From CAZKWG01 sp964615375 (GTDB lineage Bacteria; Myxococcota_A; UBA796; CAZKWG01): a stretch of 64,000 bases of DNA. A model generated the notes under the pieces. That model was not told where the DNA came from and made no database searches. It was given only the letters and a program-made list of their open reading frames with translations. The position numbers were made by a program, and so were the translations under genes. Location of the stretch: positions 1 to 64,000 of the forward strand of contig CAZTOW010000003.1 in NCBI GenBank assembly GCA_964615375.1, in the 5' to 3' direction. Of this stretch, positions 41,789 through 52,200 are shown piece after piece; position 1 is the stretch's first letter; the number at the start of each line of letters is the position of its first letter.

Positions 41789-41837
41789 CCGGTGCGCGCG
41801 AGCCCCACCCGGTTAGCCGGCTGCACGGAGCCACCGA

Positions 41838-42476
41838 ATGAAGAAGCTACTGGAAGGCATCATCGAATTCCGCAAGAACACGCGCCCGGCCTACCGCGAG
41901 CGCTTCGCTCACCTCGCCCTCGGCCAGTCGCCGGACTGCCTCTTCTTCGCCTGCTCAGACAGCCGCGTGGTGCCCAACGTGTTCGCCTCCACCCAGCCCG
42001 GGGATCTGTTCGTGGTCCGCAACGTGGGCAACCTCGTCCCGCCCTGGGAGCGCGGCGAGGGCGCGGGCGGCTCGGAGGCCGCGGCGGTGGAGTTCGCCGT
42101 GGACGTGCTGGGCGTCCGGGACATCGTGGTCTGCGGGCACTCGGAGTGCGGGGCCATGCGCGCGCTGATGAGCGGCGGCGCCGGCCCGGACCACCCCGGC
42201 CTCGATCGCTGGCTGGCGCTGGGGAAGAGCTCGCTGGCCCACCTGGACGACGCGCCGCTGGCCCGACGCGCCTCGGAGGCCCACAACCACCTGAGCCAGG
42301 TCAACGTGCTCCAGCAGCTCGCCCACCTGCGGAGCTTCCCCGCGGTGCAGCGCGGCCTGGAGGCGGGCCGGCTCGCCCTGCACGGCTGGTGGTTCGACCT
42401 CGCCCACGCCGAGGTCAGCGCCTACGACGCCGAGGAGCGCCGCTTCGTGCCCATCGGCGACGACGACGAGGGGTGA
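41838..42476 (+). CDS. Beta-class carbonic anhydrase
   Basis: A 212-residue beta-carbonic anhydrase. Zinc ligands and the Asp-Arg dyad are visible: CSDSR (Cys39, Asp41, Arg43) and CGHSECGAM (His101, Cys104). It interconverts CO2 and bicarbonate in the cytosol. Length and spacing are typical. Divergent from the beta-lactamase gene and convergent with the CHRD gene three bases away. Confidence 0.95.
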   Translation: MKKLLEGIIEFRKNTRPAYRERFAHLALGQSPDCLFFACSDSRVVPNVFASTQPGDLFVVRNVGNLVPPWERGEGAGGSEAAAVEFAVDVLGVRDIVVCGHSECGAMRALMSGGAGPDHPGLDRWLALGKSSLAHLDDAPLARRASEAHNHLSQVNVLQQLAHLRSFPAVQRGLEAGRLALHGWWFDLAHAEVSAYDAEERRFVPIGDDDEG

Positions 42477-42479
42477 GGC

Positions 42480-43178
42480 TCAGTCGTCCTGAGGCCACCA
42501 CTGGCCGCGCATGTCGCCGTAGTAGGTCTGGCCGGTGGTGTGGACATTGAAGTACAGGTCTCCGGCCTCGGCCAGCGCCGCCATGCCGGCCACCGTGCGC
42601 ACGCGCGGGGTGGTCTTCTGCTCCAGCGTCGGGCTGGGGATCACGCAGCCGGCGGTGAACGCGCCCACCACGCCGTGGGCGTGATCGATGGTCGCCGCCA
42701 GCGCGTCGTCGGTGACCACCAGGGACAGCGTGTTGTCGGCCAGGTCCGTCTTCAGGTCGGTCATGTGCGAGAAGTCCACCAGGATGGGCCCGAGGATGCC
42801 CGGCTGCCCGCAGTGGATGTGGAACATGTTGATCTCGGCCGGGTTGACCCCCTCCAGCTTGATGTCCACGTAGGCGCGGCTCAGGTCCCGGGTGAAGCGG
42901 ATCACGCCGTGGCCGCGGTGCCCGGCGGCGGCGCGCGCGTCGCGGCTCACGCTGGGGGTGGTGGAGAGGAAGACCTCCGGCACGCCCTTCGGCGTGTTCT
43001 CCTCCTCGTTGGACTCCTGGTACGGGCTCAGGAAGGCCTCGTAGACGAGCCCGATCTCCGATCCCCGGCTGGGGTCGAGGGTGACGGGGCCGGGCCCCTG
43101 GTCTCCGGCGGAGGCGGAGGCGCCGAGCAGGAGCGCGGCGACAGGGAGCGTGACGAGACGGAGTGAGGGGACGCGCAT
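42480..43178 (-). CDS. Secreted CHRD domain protein
   Basis: A 232-residue exported protein (signal MRVPSLRLVTLPVAALLLGASASA). The mature part has the CHRD-domain hallmarks: AYVDIKLEGVNPAEINMFHIHCGQPGILGPILV and the final LYFNVHTTGQTYYGDMRGQ. CHRD domains are beta-sandwiches first seen in chordin; the function in bacteria is unknown. AGGAGG precedes ATG. Confidence 0.88.
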   Translation of the reverse strand: MRVPSLRLVTLPVAALLLGASASAGDQGPGPVTLDPSRGSEIGLVYEAFLSPYQESNEEENTPKGVPEVFLSTTPSVSRDARAAAGHRGHGVIRFTRDLSRAYVDIKLEGVNPAEINMFHIHCGQPGILGPILVDFSHMTDLKTDLADNTLSLVVTDDALAATIDHAHGVVGAFTAGCVIPSPTLEQKTTPRVRTVAGMAALAEAGDLYFNVHTTGQTYYGDMRGQWWPQDD

Positions 43179-43408
43179 GGTGAACCTCCTGAACAGATCG
43201 AGGGAGGACGAACACGACGCGAGCATAGCGCGAGGTCGGTGGCCGGATCCTGATCATCGGGTGGCCGACTCCGACCCACGCGCGCCGCGACGCGCCGGAT
43301 CCCGGGCGCCGAGAGGAGCCCCTACGACGCGCTCGTGGACGATGTCGGCGGGCTTTGGCCGGACGCGCGCCGGCCGGGCGTGCTCTCCTGAGCGTGGAGA
43401 CCTGCCCC

Positions 43409-45325
43409 ATGACCTCGCTGATCCTGCTCGGCCTCGCCCTCGCCGGCGCCCCTCCCTCCTTCCGCGCCGGCGTCGAGGGACAACGCGGCTTCGGGCCGCC
43501 CGTGGTCTCCGCCGACGGGAGTCAGGTGGCCCTGACCCGCTGGGATCGCGCCGGCCTCTGGGTGATGGATCTGGACGACGGCGGCCTCCAGCAGGTGAGC
43601 GGCGCGCGCGGCGCGGGCTTCCACCCGGTCTGGGACGGGGACGCGCTGCTGACCAAGGCCGTCGTGGGCACCGACCAGCCCGAGCATCAGGTGCTCCGCT
43701 GGGAGGGCGGGCGGGCTGCCGTGCTGGACGCGGGCGGGCGCCTGGGCCAGCCGGAGCCGCTCACGGACGGCGTGCTGATCTGGACCCGGGGCGACACGCT
43801 GCTGGCCTGGGACGGGCGTCGCGCGGGCGATCTGGGCTGGGTGGGGGACGTCCACCTCGTCGAGCCCGACCCCCGGGGCGAGCGCCTCGCCTGGGACGAC
43901 GCGCACGGCCGGCTCCGGGTGCGAGAGCTGGAGAGCGGGCTCACCCTGACCCTGGACGCGGCGGGCTCGGGCGCGCACCCGCTGTGGAGCGACGACGGAG
44001 CGCTGCTGCTCCACCACGGGCTCGACGGGCAGATCCGCGTGCTCGACCCCCGCACGGGCGCGCTGCTGGCCACGGTGGAGGGCGCCAACGCCGCCTGGGT
44101 CCCCGGCACGCACAGCCTCGTCTTCGACCGCACAGAGACGGGCCTGCTGGAGGAGGACGCGAGCCCCTACGTGGTGCGCGGGTCCAGCCTGTGGAGCCTG
44201 GACCTGGACTCCGGCGAGCTGGGCGCCCTGCTGGACGACCCCTCCCTGCACCCGCGCTACCCGGCGCCGGTGGGCGAGACGGGCGAGCTGCTCTTCGTGG
44301 ACACGATCACGGGAGACCTCTGGCGCCTCTCGTCTGACGGCGAGCCCAGCCACCTGCGCTCCGCCCCGCCCTCCGACGCGCCCCCGCCGCCGGACTCCGG
44401 GAGCGTGGCCGTCTGGGTGCCCTACATGCACCAGCTCTGGGACACCCCCGACGACTACGACGGGAGCTGGTCCTGCGGCCCCACCTCCTGCGTGCAGGTG
44501 CTGGGGACCTGGAGCGTGCTGCCCGACGCCAGCATCACCTGCTCCTGGCCCTACGCCCACACCAGCGCCTGGGGCTGGTACATCCCCAACACCTACTCCT
44601 ATGGCGGCTACACCTACGACACCTGGGGTGTGGGCGCCGGGGGCTACTGCCAGGGCGCGCACGGCTTCATCTGCCGCGAGTACGGCGGCGCCGTCTGGGC
44701 CTACATGGTCACCTTCATGCAACAACATGGGGTGGACTCGGCGCAGGTGGGCACGGACTTCAGCACGCTGGTGAGCCAGACCGACGCCGGCTATCCGATG
44801 TACGCCTCGGTCAGCGTGCTGGGCTACGGCCACATCATCGCCGTGCGCGGCTACCTGACGGAGAGCGGCTCGGCCATCCACTCCATCGTGGTCAACGACC
44901 CCTACGGCAACGCCGGCAGCGGAGACTGGGGCAACTACGACGGCGAGGGCATCGCCTACGACTGGCCGGGCTACAACAACGGCCACCTGGAGATCACGAT
45001 CTCGCAGCTCTTCACCGCCCACGGGACGGCGCCGACCACGACGACGACCGAGGAGCCCGCCGAGACGACCCCGGTGGACACCGGGACCCCGGCCCCGCAG
45101 GACACGGGGACGGCGACCAGCGCCGAGGAGCCCGCCGCCACCGAGGAGCCCGCGGGCGAGGAGCTCGACGACTACCACCGCGAGCCCACCGAGGCCCCCG
45201 GCCAGATGGCCCTGGTCTCCGATCTCGGCGGCTGCAGCAGCGCCGGCGCCGCCAACGCTCGCCCCTGGCTGCTCGGGCTCCTGGCCCTCAGCGCCCTCGC
45301 CCGGCGGCGGGCTCAGCGCGGCTGA
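43409..45325 (+). CDS. TolB-like propeller - C39-like peptidase protein with MYXO-CTERM-type tail
   Basis: A 638-residue exported protein. Residues about 15-330 are WD/TolB-like propeller blades (VVSADGSQVALTRWD, HPLWSDDGALLL). Residues about 340-540 form a papain-like C39-type domain with SWSCGPTSCVQVL (Cys), GYGHIIAVRGY (His) and VNDPYGN (Asp). A Thr/Glu/Pro-rich linker leads to a tail of a Cys motif (GGCSSAG), a hydrophobic helix (PWLLGLLALSALA) and an Arg cluster, which is the MYXO-CTERM sorting pattern of Myxococcota. It should be displayed on the cell surface. The C39-like domain could cleave peptides or be a non-enzymatic binder. The ATG start follows GGAGA. Confidence 0.87.
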   Translation: MTSLILLGLALAGAPPSFRAGVEGQRGFGPPVVSADGSQVALTRWDRAGLWVMDLDDGGLQQVSGARGAGFHPVWDGDALLTKAVVGTDQPEHQVLRWEGGRAAVLDAGGRLGQPEPLTDGVLIWTRGDTLLAWDGRRAGDLGWVGDVHLVEPDPRGERLAWDDAHGRLRVRELESGLTLTLDAAGSGAHPLWSDDGALLLHHGLDGQIRVLDPRTGALLATVEGANAAWVPGTHSLVFDRTETGLLEEDASPYVVRGSSLWSLDLDSGELGALLDDPSLHPRYPAPVGETGELLFVDTITGDLWRLSSDGEPSHLRSAPPSDAPPPPDSGSVAVWVPYMHQLWDTPDDYDGSWSCGPTSCVQVLGTWSVLPDASITCSWPYAHTSAWGWYIPNTYSYGGYTYDTWGVGAGGYCQGAHGFICREYGGAVWAYMVTFMQQHGVDSAQVGTDFSTLVSQTDAGYPMYASVSVLGYGHIIAVRGYLTESGSAIHSIVVNDPYGNAGSGDWGNYDGEGIAYDWPGYNNGHLEITISQLFTAHGTAPTTTTTEEPAETTPVDTGTPAPQDTGTATSAEEPAATEEPAGEELDDYHREPTEAPGQMALVSDLGGCSSAGAANARPWLLGLLALSALARRRAQRG

Positions 45326-45864
45326 AGGCGCCGCTCGCGGACGCGCTGGAACTGCCGGGCGCGCCGGTCCTCGCTCCAGGTGTAGAGGGCGAGCCGGTCC
45401 AGCAGCACCTCCCGGTCCAAGGCCGGGACGTGGGAGGCCCAGGCCAGCCCCTGCGCGCGCTCGAGCCCGCTCGCCTCCCGGCGGGGGCGGGCCACCGTGC
45501 AGTGGGCGCGGGGTAGATAGGGGTCCGGGCGCGCCTTGGCGGCCTCGATCAGCGCCCCGCGGTGGGCGCCGATGTCCTCCCGGATCGCGTCCCCGTGGAC
45601 CTCCAGCGAGAACGCGCTCGGCGCGCGCGGGTTCCCGAAGCCGACTACATTTCCTAGTTTACCGGTCAGCGGCCTCAGGGGCAGGGCCTCGGCCATGGCC
45701 CAGGCGGCCAGCGCGCCCTCCTCGGTCACGGGCCCGAGGAAGGCCAGCGTGACGTGCAGATCCTCCGGGTGGAAGCGCCGCAGCGGGGCCGGGGCCGTGC
45801 TGACCAGCGGCCCGAACCAGGCGCCGGGCTCCACGGGCCAGCCGATGAACCAGTTGGGTCGCAC
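45313..45864 (-). CDS. thpR: RNA 2',3'-cyclic phosphodiesterase (ThpR/LigT)
   Basis: A 183-residue 2H phosphoesterase with both catalytic motifs, HVTLAFLG and HCTVARPR, in the ThpR layout (MRPNWFIGWPVEPG start, FHPEDLHVTLAFLG). ThpR hydrolyses 2',3'-cyclic phosphate RNA ends to 2'-phosphates. The start is GTG at 45864. Its 3' end overlaps the convergent MYXO-CTERM gene by 13 bases, and it follows the PAP2 gene by one base. An AT-rich patch sits at 45645-45670. Confidence 0.9.
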   Translation of the reverse strand: MRPNWFIGWPVEPGAWFGPLVSTAPAPLRRFHPEDLHVTLAFLGPVTEEGALAAWAMAEALPLRPLTGKLGNVVGFGNPRAPSAFSLEVHGDAIREDIGAHRGALIEAAKARPDPYLPRAHCTVARPRREASGLERAQGLAWASHVPALDREVLLDRLALYTWSEDRRARQFQRVRERRLQPR

Positions 45865-45865
45865 G

Positions 45866-46756
45866 CTACCAGACCCCTCCCAGGCGCAGCATCGGCACGC
45901 CCTCCGCGTCCGCGCCCAGCGAGGCCTGCACCGCCCCGTCCCGGGGGGTCAGCGTGTGCAGGCGCGCGGTCCCGAAGCCGATACCCGCCCCCAGCAGCCC
46001 GCCCGCGATCACGTCCGTGGGGTGGTGATAGCCCGCCACCACCCGCAGCGTCCCCGTCGTCGCCGTGATCGCTGTCGCCGCGCCGTAGGTCAGGCCCGCC
46101 ACCCAGGGCCGCGCGCCGCGCGAGGAGAGATCCTGCCACAGCAGGGTGGCCGCGGCGAAGCTGGCGGCGCCCGCCGAGGAGGTGTGGCCTGACGGGAAGC
46201 TCTTGTAGGCGTCGTAGTGCCCGTCCTCGGAGAGGTCGTGCTGGATCGTCTCGCTGGCCCAGGCGTCCGGCCAGGTCTCCCGGAAGGCCAGGGCGGTATA
46301 CGGCCGCGGCCGGGAGAAGCCGACCTTCAGCGCCTCGGTCACCACCAGGTCCACGCTCACGCACTCGACCATGGTGAGCGTCCAGATCGCCCCCGCGCCC
46401 ACGCTGTCCTGGCGCAGCCCGCCGTACACGCCCATGCCCAGCGCGCTGAGCACCGGGATGTTCACCCCGTAGTACTTCGCCGCGTGGCCGAAGAAGTCGC
46501 TCGCGGCGGCGGCCCTGGGGTTCCAGCGCGGCACCTCCACCCGGTCGATGCCGATCGGCTCGGCCGCGCCGCCCGGGTCCAGCGGCCCGTGGGTGTAGAG
46601 CCAGGCGAAGGTGCCCAGGCTCACGCCCGTCACGGCCAGATCCGGGATCCAGCGGTAGTGGAGCACCCCCGCGTCGGCGCCGCGGGCGCTCACGGTGAAG
46701 CCAGCGTCCTGGGCGAGGGCGAGGGGCAGGGAGAGGGCGAGGAGCGGGAGCGGCAT
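45866..46756 (-). CDS. PAP2 superfamily phosphatase
   Basis: A 296-residue exported membrane-associated phosphatase. A signal peptide (MPLPLLALSLPLALAQ) precedes the three PAP2 motifs: KVGFSRPRP, SFPSGHTSSA and RVVAGYHHPTDV. The family dephosphorylates lipid phosphates such as phosphatidic acid or undecaprenyl diphosphate on the periplasmic side. A GTG six bases further upstream (46762) is an alternative start. Confidence 0.9.
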   Translation of the reverse strand: MPLPLLALSLPLALAQDAGFTVSARGADAGVLHYRWIPDLAVTGVSLGTFAWLYTHGPLDPGGAAEPIGIDRVEVPRWNPRAAAASDFFGHAAKYYGVNIPVLSALGMGVYGGLRQDSVGAGAIWTLTMVECVSVDLVVTEALKVGFSRPRPYTALAFRETWPDAWASETIQHDLSEDGHYDAYKSFPSGHTSSAGAASFAAATLLWQDLSSRGARPWVAGLTYGAATAITATTGTLRVVAGYHHPTDVIAGGLLGAGIGFGTARLHTLTPRDGAVQASLGADAEGVPMLRLGGVW

Positions 46757-46827
46757 CAGCACACCTGTGACGGAACCGTATCGTAGCGCGGCGGCCCAGG
46801 GGACCGGAGAACGTTAAGGGCGCCGCG

Positions 46828-47508
46828 ATGACACCCCCCGCGTCCGCACCTGCCGATCCCGCCCAGCACCGCGCCTGGGCCGAGGCCGTCATGGCGCGGC
46901 ACCTCGAGGCGCCGCTGCTGGGCCGATACCGGCTGGAGCGCGTGAGCCCGGCGGCCTGGGAGCAGAGCTTCGAGCAGGTCAAGCCCGAGGTCTTCCCGGG
47001 CGACGCCCACCTGGACCTCGCCCGCGCCTGGGGAGAGGAGCGCGTCCACCGGATGGCGGCGCTCAACGGGCTGCTGGGCGAGCCCCTGCGCCTCGATCTG
47101 CTCATCCGGGACCCCGAGCAGGGGGACGCCGTCGTGGGCTGGGGCTGGGGCGAGCAGGACTTGCGCGCCACCTGGTACATGGCGGTCACGGCGGTCCACC
47201 CCGCCTGGCGCGGTCGGGGGATCTACTCCGCCTATCTGGAGCGCGTGCTGGACCTGACCGGCGAGCTCGGATTTCGCGAGGTCCTGAGCCGACATCAGGC
47301 GAACAACAACCCGGTGCTCATCGCCAAGCTGCGGGCCGGCTTCCAGATCGCCGCCTTCGAGATGGCGCCCAATTACGGTTTCCTGGTACACCTGCGGTAC
47401 AATTTCTCTGAAGCGATGCGGCGGGTCTACGCCTGGCGCGTCGACGCGCGGGTCGGCGCCGAGGCGCTCATCCGCGATGGCATCCTGAAACGCGAGGAGG
47501 TTCCTTGA
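46828..47508 (+). CDS. GNAT-family acetyltransferase
   Basis: A 226-residue protein with a GNAT core in the middle: MAVTAVHPAWRGRGIYSAYL is motif A, the acetyl-CoA site, and NNNPVLIAKLRAGF the following helix. The N-terminal 90 residues and the C-terminal segment are extra. The substrate is unknown. Its stop overlaps the TTG start of the next gene. Confidence 0.82.
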   Translation: MTPPASAPADPAQHRAWAEAVMARHLEAPLLGRYRLERVSPAAWEQSFEQVKPEVFPGDAHLDLARAWGEERVHRMAALNGLLGEPLRLDLLIRDPEQGDAVVGWGWGEQDLRATWYMAVTAVHPAWRGRGIYSAYLERVLDLTGELGFREVLSRHQANNNPVLIAKLRAGFQIAAFEMAPNYGFLVHLRYNFSEAMRRVYAWRVDARVGAEALIRDGILKREEVP

Positions 47509-48083
47509 ACGCTACTGACTACTACTCGAAGGCCTGGGGCGAGCTGAGCAAGAACCTCGTCTCGTGGGTGATCTTCTACCTCGTGTTCATGGTGGTCGCG
47601 GGCTTCACCTGCGGCCTCGGCATCGTCCTCATGCCGAACGTCATGCGCGAGGTGCGGGACTGCGTCGCCACCGGCCGCGGTCCGGAGATCGGCGCGCTCT
47701 TCAAATTCGACCGCATCTCCAACGACGCCGTCAACGCCATCCTCTTCTACGCCGCCATCTTCGTCGGCAGCTGGGTGATCATCGGCTCGCTCGTGGCGGC
47801 CGTGCTGCTGCAGCTCCTCTTCCCGCTGGCCGCCGACGACCGCTACGCGCCCATGGACAACGCCAAGCTCTCGGTCAAGCACGTCCTGGCGCACCTGGGC
47901 GACCACATCGTCTTCTTCCTCATCGGCGCCGCCATCGTGACGATCTCCAGCCTGCTCTGCTACGTGCCCGTGCTGGTCGCCGCGCCCCTGGTCGGCATCG
48001 CCCAGTGGCTCTGGTACCAGGACCTGCGCGCCGAGCTGGACCAGATCGCGTCCGCCGAGGGCGTGCGGATGATCAACGGCTAG
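47505..48083 (+). CDS. Polytopic membrane protein of unknown function
   Basis: A 192-residue protein with about four membrane helices (VSWVIFYLVFMVVAGFTCGL, AILFYAAIFVGSWVIIGSL, HIVFFLIGAAIVTISSLLCY and one more at LVAAPLVGIAQWLW). The start is TTG at 47505, chosen for a perfect GAGGAGG five bases upstream and the TTGA overlap with the GNAT gene. No family recognised beyond a generic DUF-like bundle. Confidence 0.75.
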   Translation: MNATDYYSKAWGELSKNLVSWVIFYLVFMVVAGFTCGLGIVLMPNVMREVRDCVATGRGPEIGALFKFDRISNDAVNAILFYAAIFVGSWVIIGSLVAAVLLQLLFPLAADDRYAPMDNAKLSVKHVLAHLGDHIVFFLIGAAIVTISSLLCYVPVLVAAPLVGIAQWLWYQDLRAELDQIASAEGVRMING

Positions 48084-48117
48084 AGAGTCTAGCCGGGCGA
48101 GCTCCCCCTCGCCCGGC
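48078..48117. terminator. Terminator between convergent genes
   Basis: GCCGGGCGAG, loop CTCCCC, CTCGCCCGGC is a perfect 10-bp stem (48092-48117) between the stops of convergent genes at 48083 and 48127. It is directly preceded by another inverted repeat, GGCTAGA-GAG-TCTAGCC (48078-48094), which includes the TAG stop codon. Together they make a double-hairpin bidirectional terminator, without a T-tract. Confidence 0.65.
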
Positions 48118-48126
48118 GGCTCCCGC

Positions 48127-49101
48127 CTACTCCGCCGGCAGGGTCGCCTTGATCCGCGCCACCTCGGCCTCGAAGGCCGCGAGGTCCAGCGTGCCGCCGG
48201 CCTCGTTGACCGCCCGGGCGTAGGCCAGCTCCAGCTCGGCGTTGGCCAGATCGCGCTTGAGCTTCGCCAGCGCCAGCGCCTCGCGGGCGGCCAGCACCTC
48301 GGGGCTCTGGGCGGCGGCGCGCACGCCGCTCTCGTCCTTGGCGGCCTCCAGGGCGACGCGGCGCGCCTCGAGGGCCTCGGCGCTCTCCTCAGCGCGAGCC
48401 TCGGCGGCCTCCTCGGCCTCCTTGGCGCTCTTCTTCGCCTCCTTGGCGTCGCTCTTCGCCGCCTTGACCTGGTCCTTGCCCTCGCCGACGGCGTCCTTCG
48501 CCTCCTTCCGGGCGTCCTTCGCCTCGCTGAGCGCCTTCTTCGCCTCCTTGACCCCCTTCTTGGCGGCCTTGATGGCGTCCTTGGCCTCGCGGACCTGCGA
48601 CTTCGTCGCCGTGCCCGCCTCGAACTCGGCCTTGCGGGCCTCGTAGGCGGCCTCGGCCTCGCCCACGCGGGCCTTCGCCACGTCCACGTTCGCCGAGGCC
48701 TCGTCCACCGCGCGATCGGCGTTGTCGGCGGCCTCCTTCAGCGCGTCCAGGCCCTCCTTCGCGCCCTCGACCGCGCTCTCCCCACGCTCGGCGGCGGCCT
48801 TGCGCTCCTCCTTGGCGGCGTCCGCGGCGTCCGCGGCGTCCGCGGCGGCGGCCTTCGCGTCCTTGACCTCGGACTTCGCCTCCCCCGTGACCTCACGGTG
48901 GGCGGCGCTCATGGCCTTCTCCAGCGCGGCCTCCGCCTCGGTGACCGCCTTCTTCGCGGCCTCATAAGCCTGCTCCGCGGGGACCAGACCCGGGCGGGCG
49001 GCGTCGGGGAGCGCCTGAACGGCGGCGTTGTCTACGGTGGGCGCGGCCAGGGCGGAGACGCCGAGGCCAAGAGCGAGCAGCAGGATCCAGGCGCGGTTCA
49101 C
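48127..49101 (-). CDS. Exported Lys/Ala/Glu-rich coiled-coil protein
   Basis: A 324-residue protein with a signal peptide (NRAWILLLALGLGVSALA) and an almost unbroken charged helix (for example KSEVKDAKAAAADAADAADA, KDAIKAAKKGVKEAKKALSE). Codons AAG GAG GCC recur throughout, which suggests growth by local duplication. It probably forms a long periplasmic coiled coil, perhaps a cell-wall or outer-membrane tether. The GTG start at 49101 follows GGAGG at the right distance; another GTG at 49107 is too close to it. Confidence 0.78.
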   Translation of the reverse strand: MNRAWILLLALGLGVSALAAPTVDNAAVQALPDAARPGLVPAEQAYEAAKKAVTEAEAALEKAMSAAHREVTGEAKSEVKDAKAAAADAADAADAAKEERKAAAERGESAVEGAKEGLDALKEAADNADRAVDEASANVDVAKARVGEAEAAYEARKAEFEAGTATKSQVREAKDAIKAAKKGVKEAKKALSEAKDARKEAKDAVGEGKDQVKAAKSDAKEAKKSAKEAEEAAEARAEESAEALEARRVALEAAKDESGVRAAAQSPEVLAAREALALAKLKRDLANAELELAYARAVNEAGGTLDLAAFEAEVARIKATLPAE

Positions 49102-49211
49102 AGACACCTCCGGTGTGCGCGGATCCTAACCCACCTCGACAGGCCGGCCGTCCCGCCTGGACCGGGAACGAAAGAGCGCGATGGGATAAGAGCCCGGGCC
49201 CCGGAGGTCCC

Positions 49212-52200
49212 GTGTCGCTGAGCCCCATCGCCATCACAGGCCAGTCCTGCATCCTGCCCGGCGCCCTGAGCCCGGACGCGCTCTGGACCCTCGTGCTCGA
49301 GGGCCGCGACGAGGTGCGCCCCGCGCCCCCCGGCCACTGGCGCGTGCAGCCCGAGGACGTCGCCGCGCGCGGGACCTCGGCGGCGGAGGCCGTGGACGGC
49401 GCCTGGTCCACCATGGGTGGATACGTGAGCGGCTTCGACCGCGCCTTCGACCCGGGCGGATTCGGGATGCCCGAGGACGAGGTGCTGGGCCTGGACCCGC
49501 TCTTTCAGTGGGTGCTGCACGGGGCGCGCGAGGCGCTGGCCGGCGCGGCCCTGAGCCCGGAGGTGCGGGCGCGGGCGGGGGTCTTCCTGGGCAACCTCTC
49601 CTACCCGAGCGAGGGCATGGCCCGCTTCGGCGAGAGCGTGATCCTGGAGCGCCAGCCGGAGCTGCTGCGCGCCCGGGCCCGCGCCTTCCTGGACCGGCCG
49701 GACGCCCGCAACCGCTTCATGTCCGGGCTCCCCGCCCACCTCTGCGCCGCCGCGCTGGGGCTCGGGGGGCCGGCGCTGGCCCTGGACGCCGCCTGCGCCA
49801 GCGCGCTCTACGCCATCAAGCTGGGCTGCGACGCGCTGCGCGACGGGCGCCTGGACGCGGTGGTGGTGGGGGCGGTCAACCGGGCGGACGATCTGTTCCT
49901 GCACATCGGCTTCTCCGCGCTCACGGCGCTGTCCAAGACCGGGCGCAGCCGGCCCTTCCACCGCGAGGCCGACGGCCTGATCCCGGCGGAGGGCGCGGCC
50001 TTCGTGGTGCTGCGGCGCCTGGACGACGCCGTCCGCGCGGGCGAGCCCGTGCTGGGCGTGATCCGCGGGGTCGGGCTCTCCAACGACGGGCGGGGCGGCG
50101 GGCTGCTGACCCCCTCGGTGGAGGGCCAGGTGCGCGCGCTGCGGGCCGCCTACGCCGAGGCCGGCGTGCCTCCCGAGAGCGTGGACCTGCTGGAGTGCCA
50201 CGCCACCGGCACCCCCGTCGGCGACCGCACCGAGCTGGAGACCGTGACCCAGGTCTTCGGGGCGCACCGCCTCGGGCTCGGGTCGCTGAAGGCCAACCTG
50301 GGCCACCTCATCACGGCCGCCGGGCTGGCCGGGCTGCTCAAGGTGTTGGGCGCGCTGCGGCACCGCACGCTGCCCCCCGGCCGCGCCCAGGACGCCCTGG
50401 TCGATCCGCTCCAGGGTGGGAGCCTGCGCCTGCTCACCGCGCCCGAGCCCTGGGAGGCCCGCGGCCCGCGGCGCGCCTGCGTCAACGCCTTCGGCTTCGG
50501 CGGGAACAACGCCCACCTCGTCGTCGAGGAGGCCGGCGCCCCCGACCCCGGGCCCTCCTCCTGGGTGCTGCCCGAGGACGAGATCGTGGTGGTGGGCCTG
50601 GGCGTGGTGGCGGCCGACGCCGCGGGCGCGGACGCCTTCGCCCGCGCCTGGCTCTCGGAGGCGCCTCGCCCCGGCGTCCCCGGACGGACCGAGCAGGTCT
50701 CCGTGCCGCTCACCGGCCTGCGCTCGCCGCCCAATGACCTCAAGAGCGCGCTGGCCCAGCAGAACGCGCTTCTCCAGGCCGCCAGCGAGGCGACCGCGGG
50801 CGTCGCCGGCCTGGATCGCGAGGCGACCGGGGTCCTGGCGGGCATGGGCACGGACGCCGAGGTGGTGCGCCACGGGCTGCGCTGGCGGCTCCAGACCTAC
50901 GCGCGGCGCTGGCTCGGCGAGGATCCTCCCCCGGGCTGGGTCGCCGAGGCGAAGGCGGCCACCGAGCAGCCGCTCACCGCCGCGGGCGTGGTGGGCGCCA
51001 TGCCCAACATCGTGGCCAACCGCCTCAACCACCAGCTGGATCTGGCGGGCCCCAGCTTCTCGGTCTCCGCCGAGGAGGCCTCGGGCACGCGCGCGCTGGG
51101 CCTCGCGATCCGCGCCCTGCGCGCGGGGGAGCTGGACGCGGCCGTGGTGGGGGCGGTGGACTTCGCCTGCGACCCCATCCACGCCGAGGCCGCAGCGATG
51201 CTGGGCCTGCCCACCACCCCGGGAGACGCGGCCGTCTGCCTCGTGCTGCAACGCAGCAAAGACGCGGCGCGCCTGGGGAACCGGGCCCTGGCCGCCGTCT
51301 CGCTCGGGAGATCCGATGGCGAGGCCGTGGTCTTCGGGGAGGGCGGCCACACCCTGCGCGCTCGCTTCGGCGAGCCCCACGCCGCCAGCGGGCTCCTGCA
51401 CGTCGCCGCCGCGGCGCTCTCCGTGGCCCACGGGGCCCTGCCCGCCCAGAGCGCGCCCGCGCCCCAGCCCTGGCTCCGGCGCGAGGGCGAACACCGCGCG
51501 GCCGAGGTCCGGGTCCAGGCCCTGGGCGGCCAGCGGGACACCCTGAGCGTGCGCTCGGTGGGCCCGGCGCTGCCGCTCCAGACCGAGCGTACCCGCCTGA
51601 TCCTGCGCTTCGCCGGCCCCGATCGCGCCGCCGTGCTGCGGGCGATGGCCGAGGGGCGGACCGGCGGCGAGGGCCCCTTCCGGGTGGCGGTGGCGGCCCC
51701 GGACGAGGCCCGCCGACAGGCCCTCCTGGCCCGCGCGACCGCCGTCCTGGAGGCGGGCGGGCTGCCCTGGGGAGACGGGATCTGGGCCTCGGAGGCGCCG
51801 ATGGAGGGCGAGCTCGCCTTCCTGTTCACCGGGGCCGCCGGACCTTATGCCGGCATGGGCTCGGCCCTGCTCACGGCCTTCCCCCAGCTCGCCGAGCGCG
51901 TCCGCGGCCGGCTCGCCGATCTGCCCGACGCCATCTGGCCGGACACGGGCGTGATCCGCAGCCAGGAGCCGCACTGGCAGATGGTCTACTCCAGCGTGCT
52001 GGGCAACGTCCACGCTACGTTCACGCAGGAGATCCTGGGCCTCCGCCCGACGGCGTCCGTGGGGTACTCGCTCGGGGAGTCCAGCGCCATGCACGCGCTG
52101 GGGGTCTGGGACGCGATCACGCCGATGATGCGCGAGATCCTCTCCGCCCCGCTGTTCACCAATGAGGTGGCCGGCAATTTCGAGGCCGTGCGCCGCGTGT

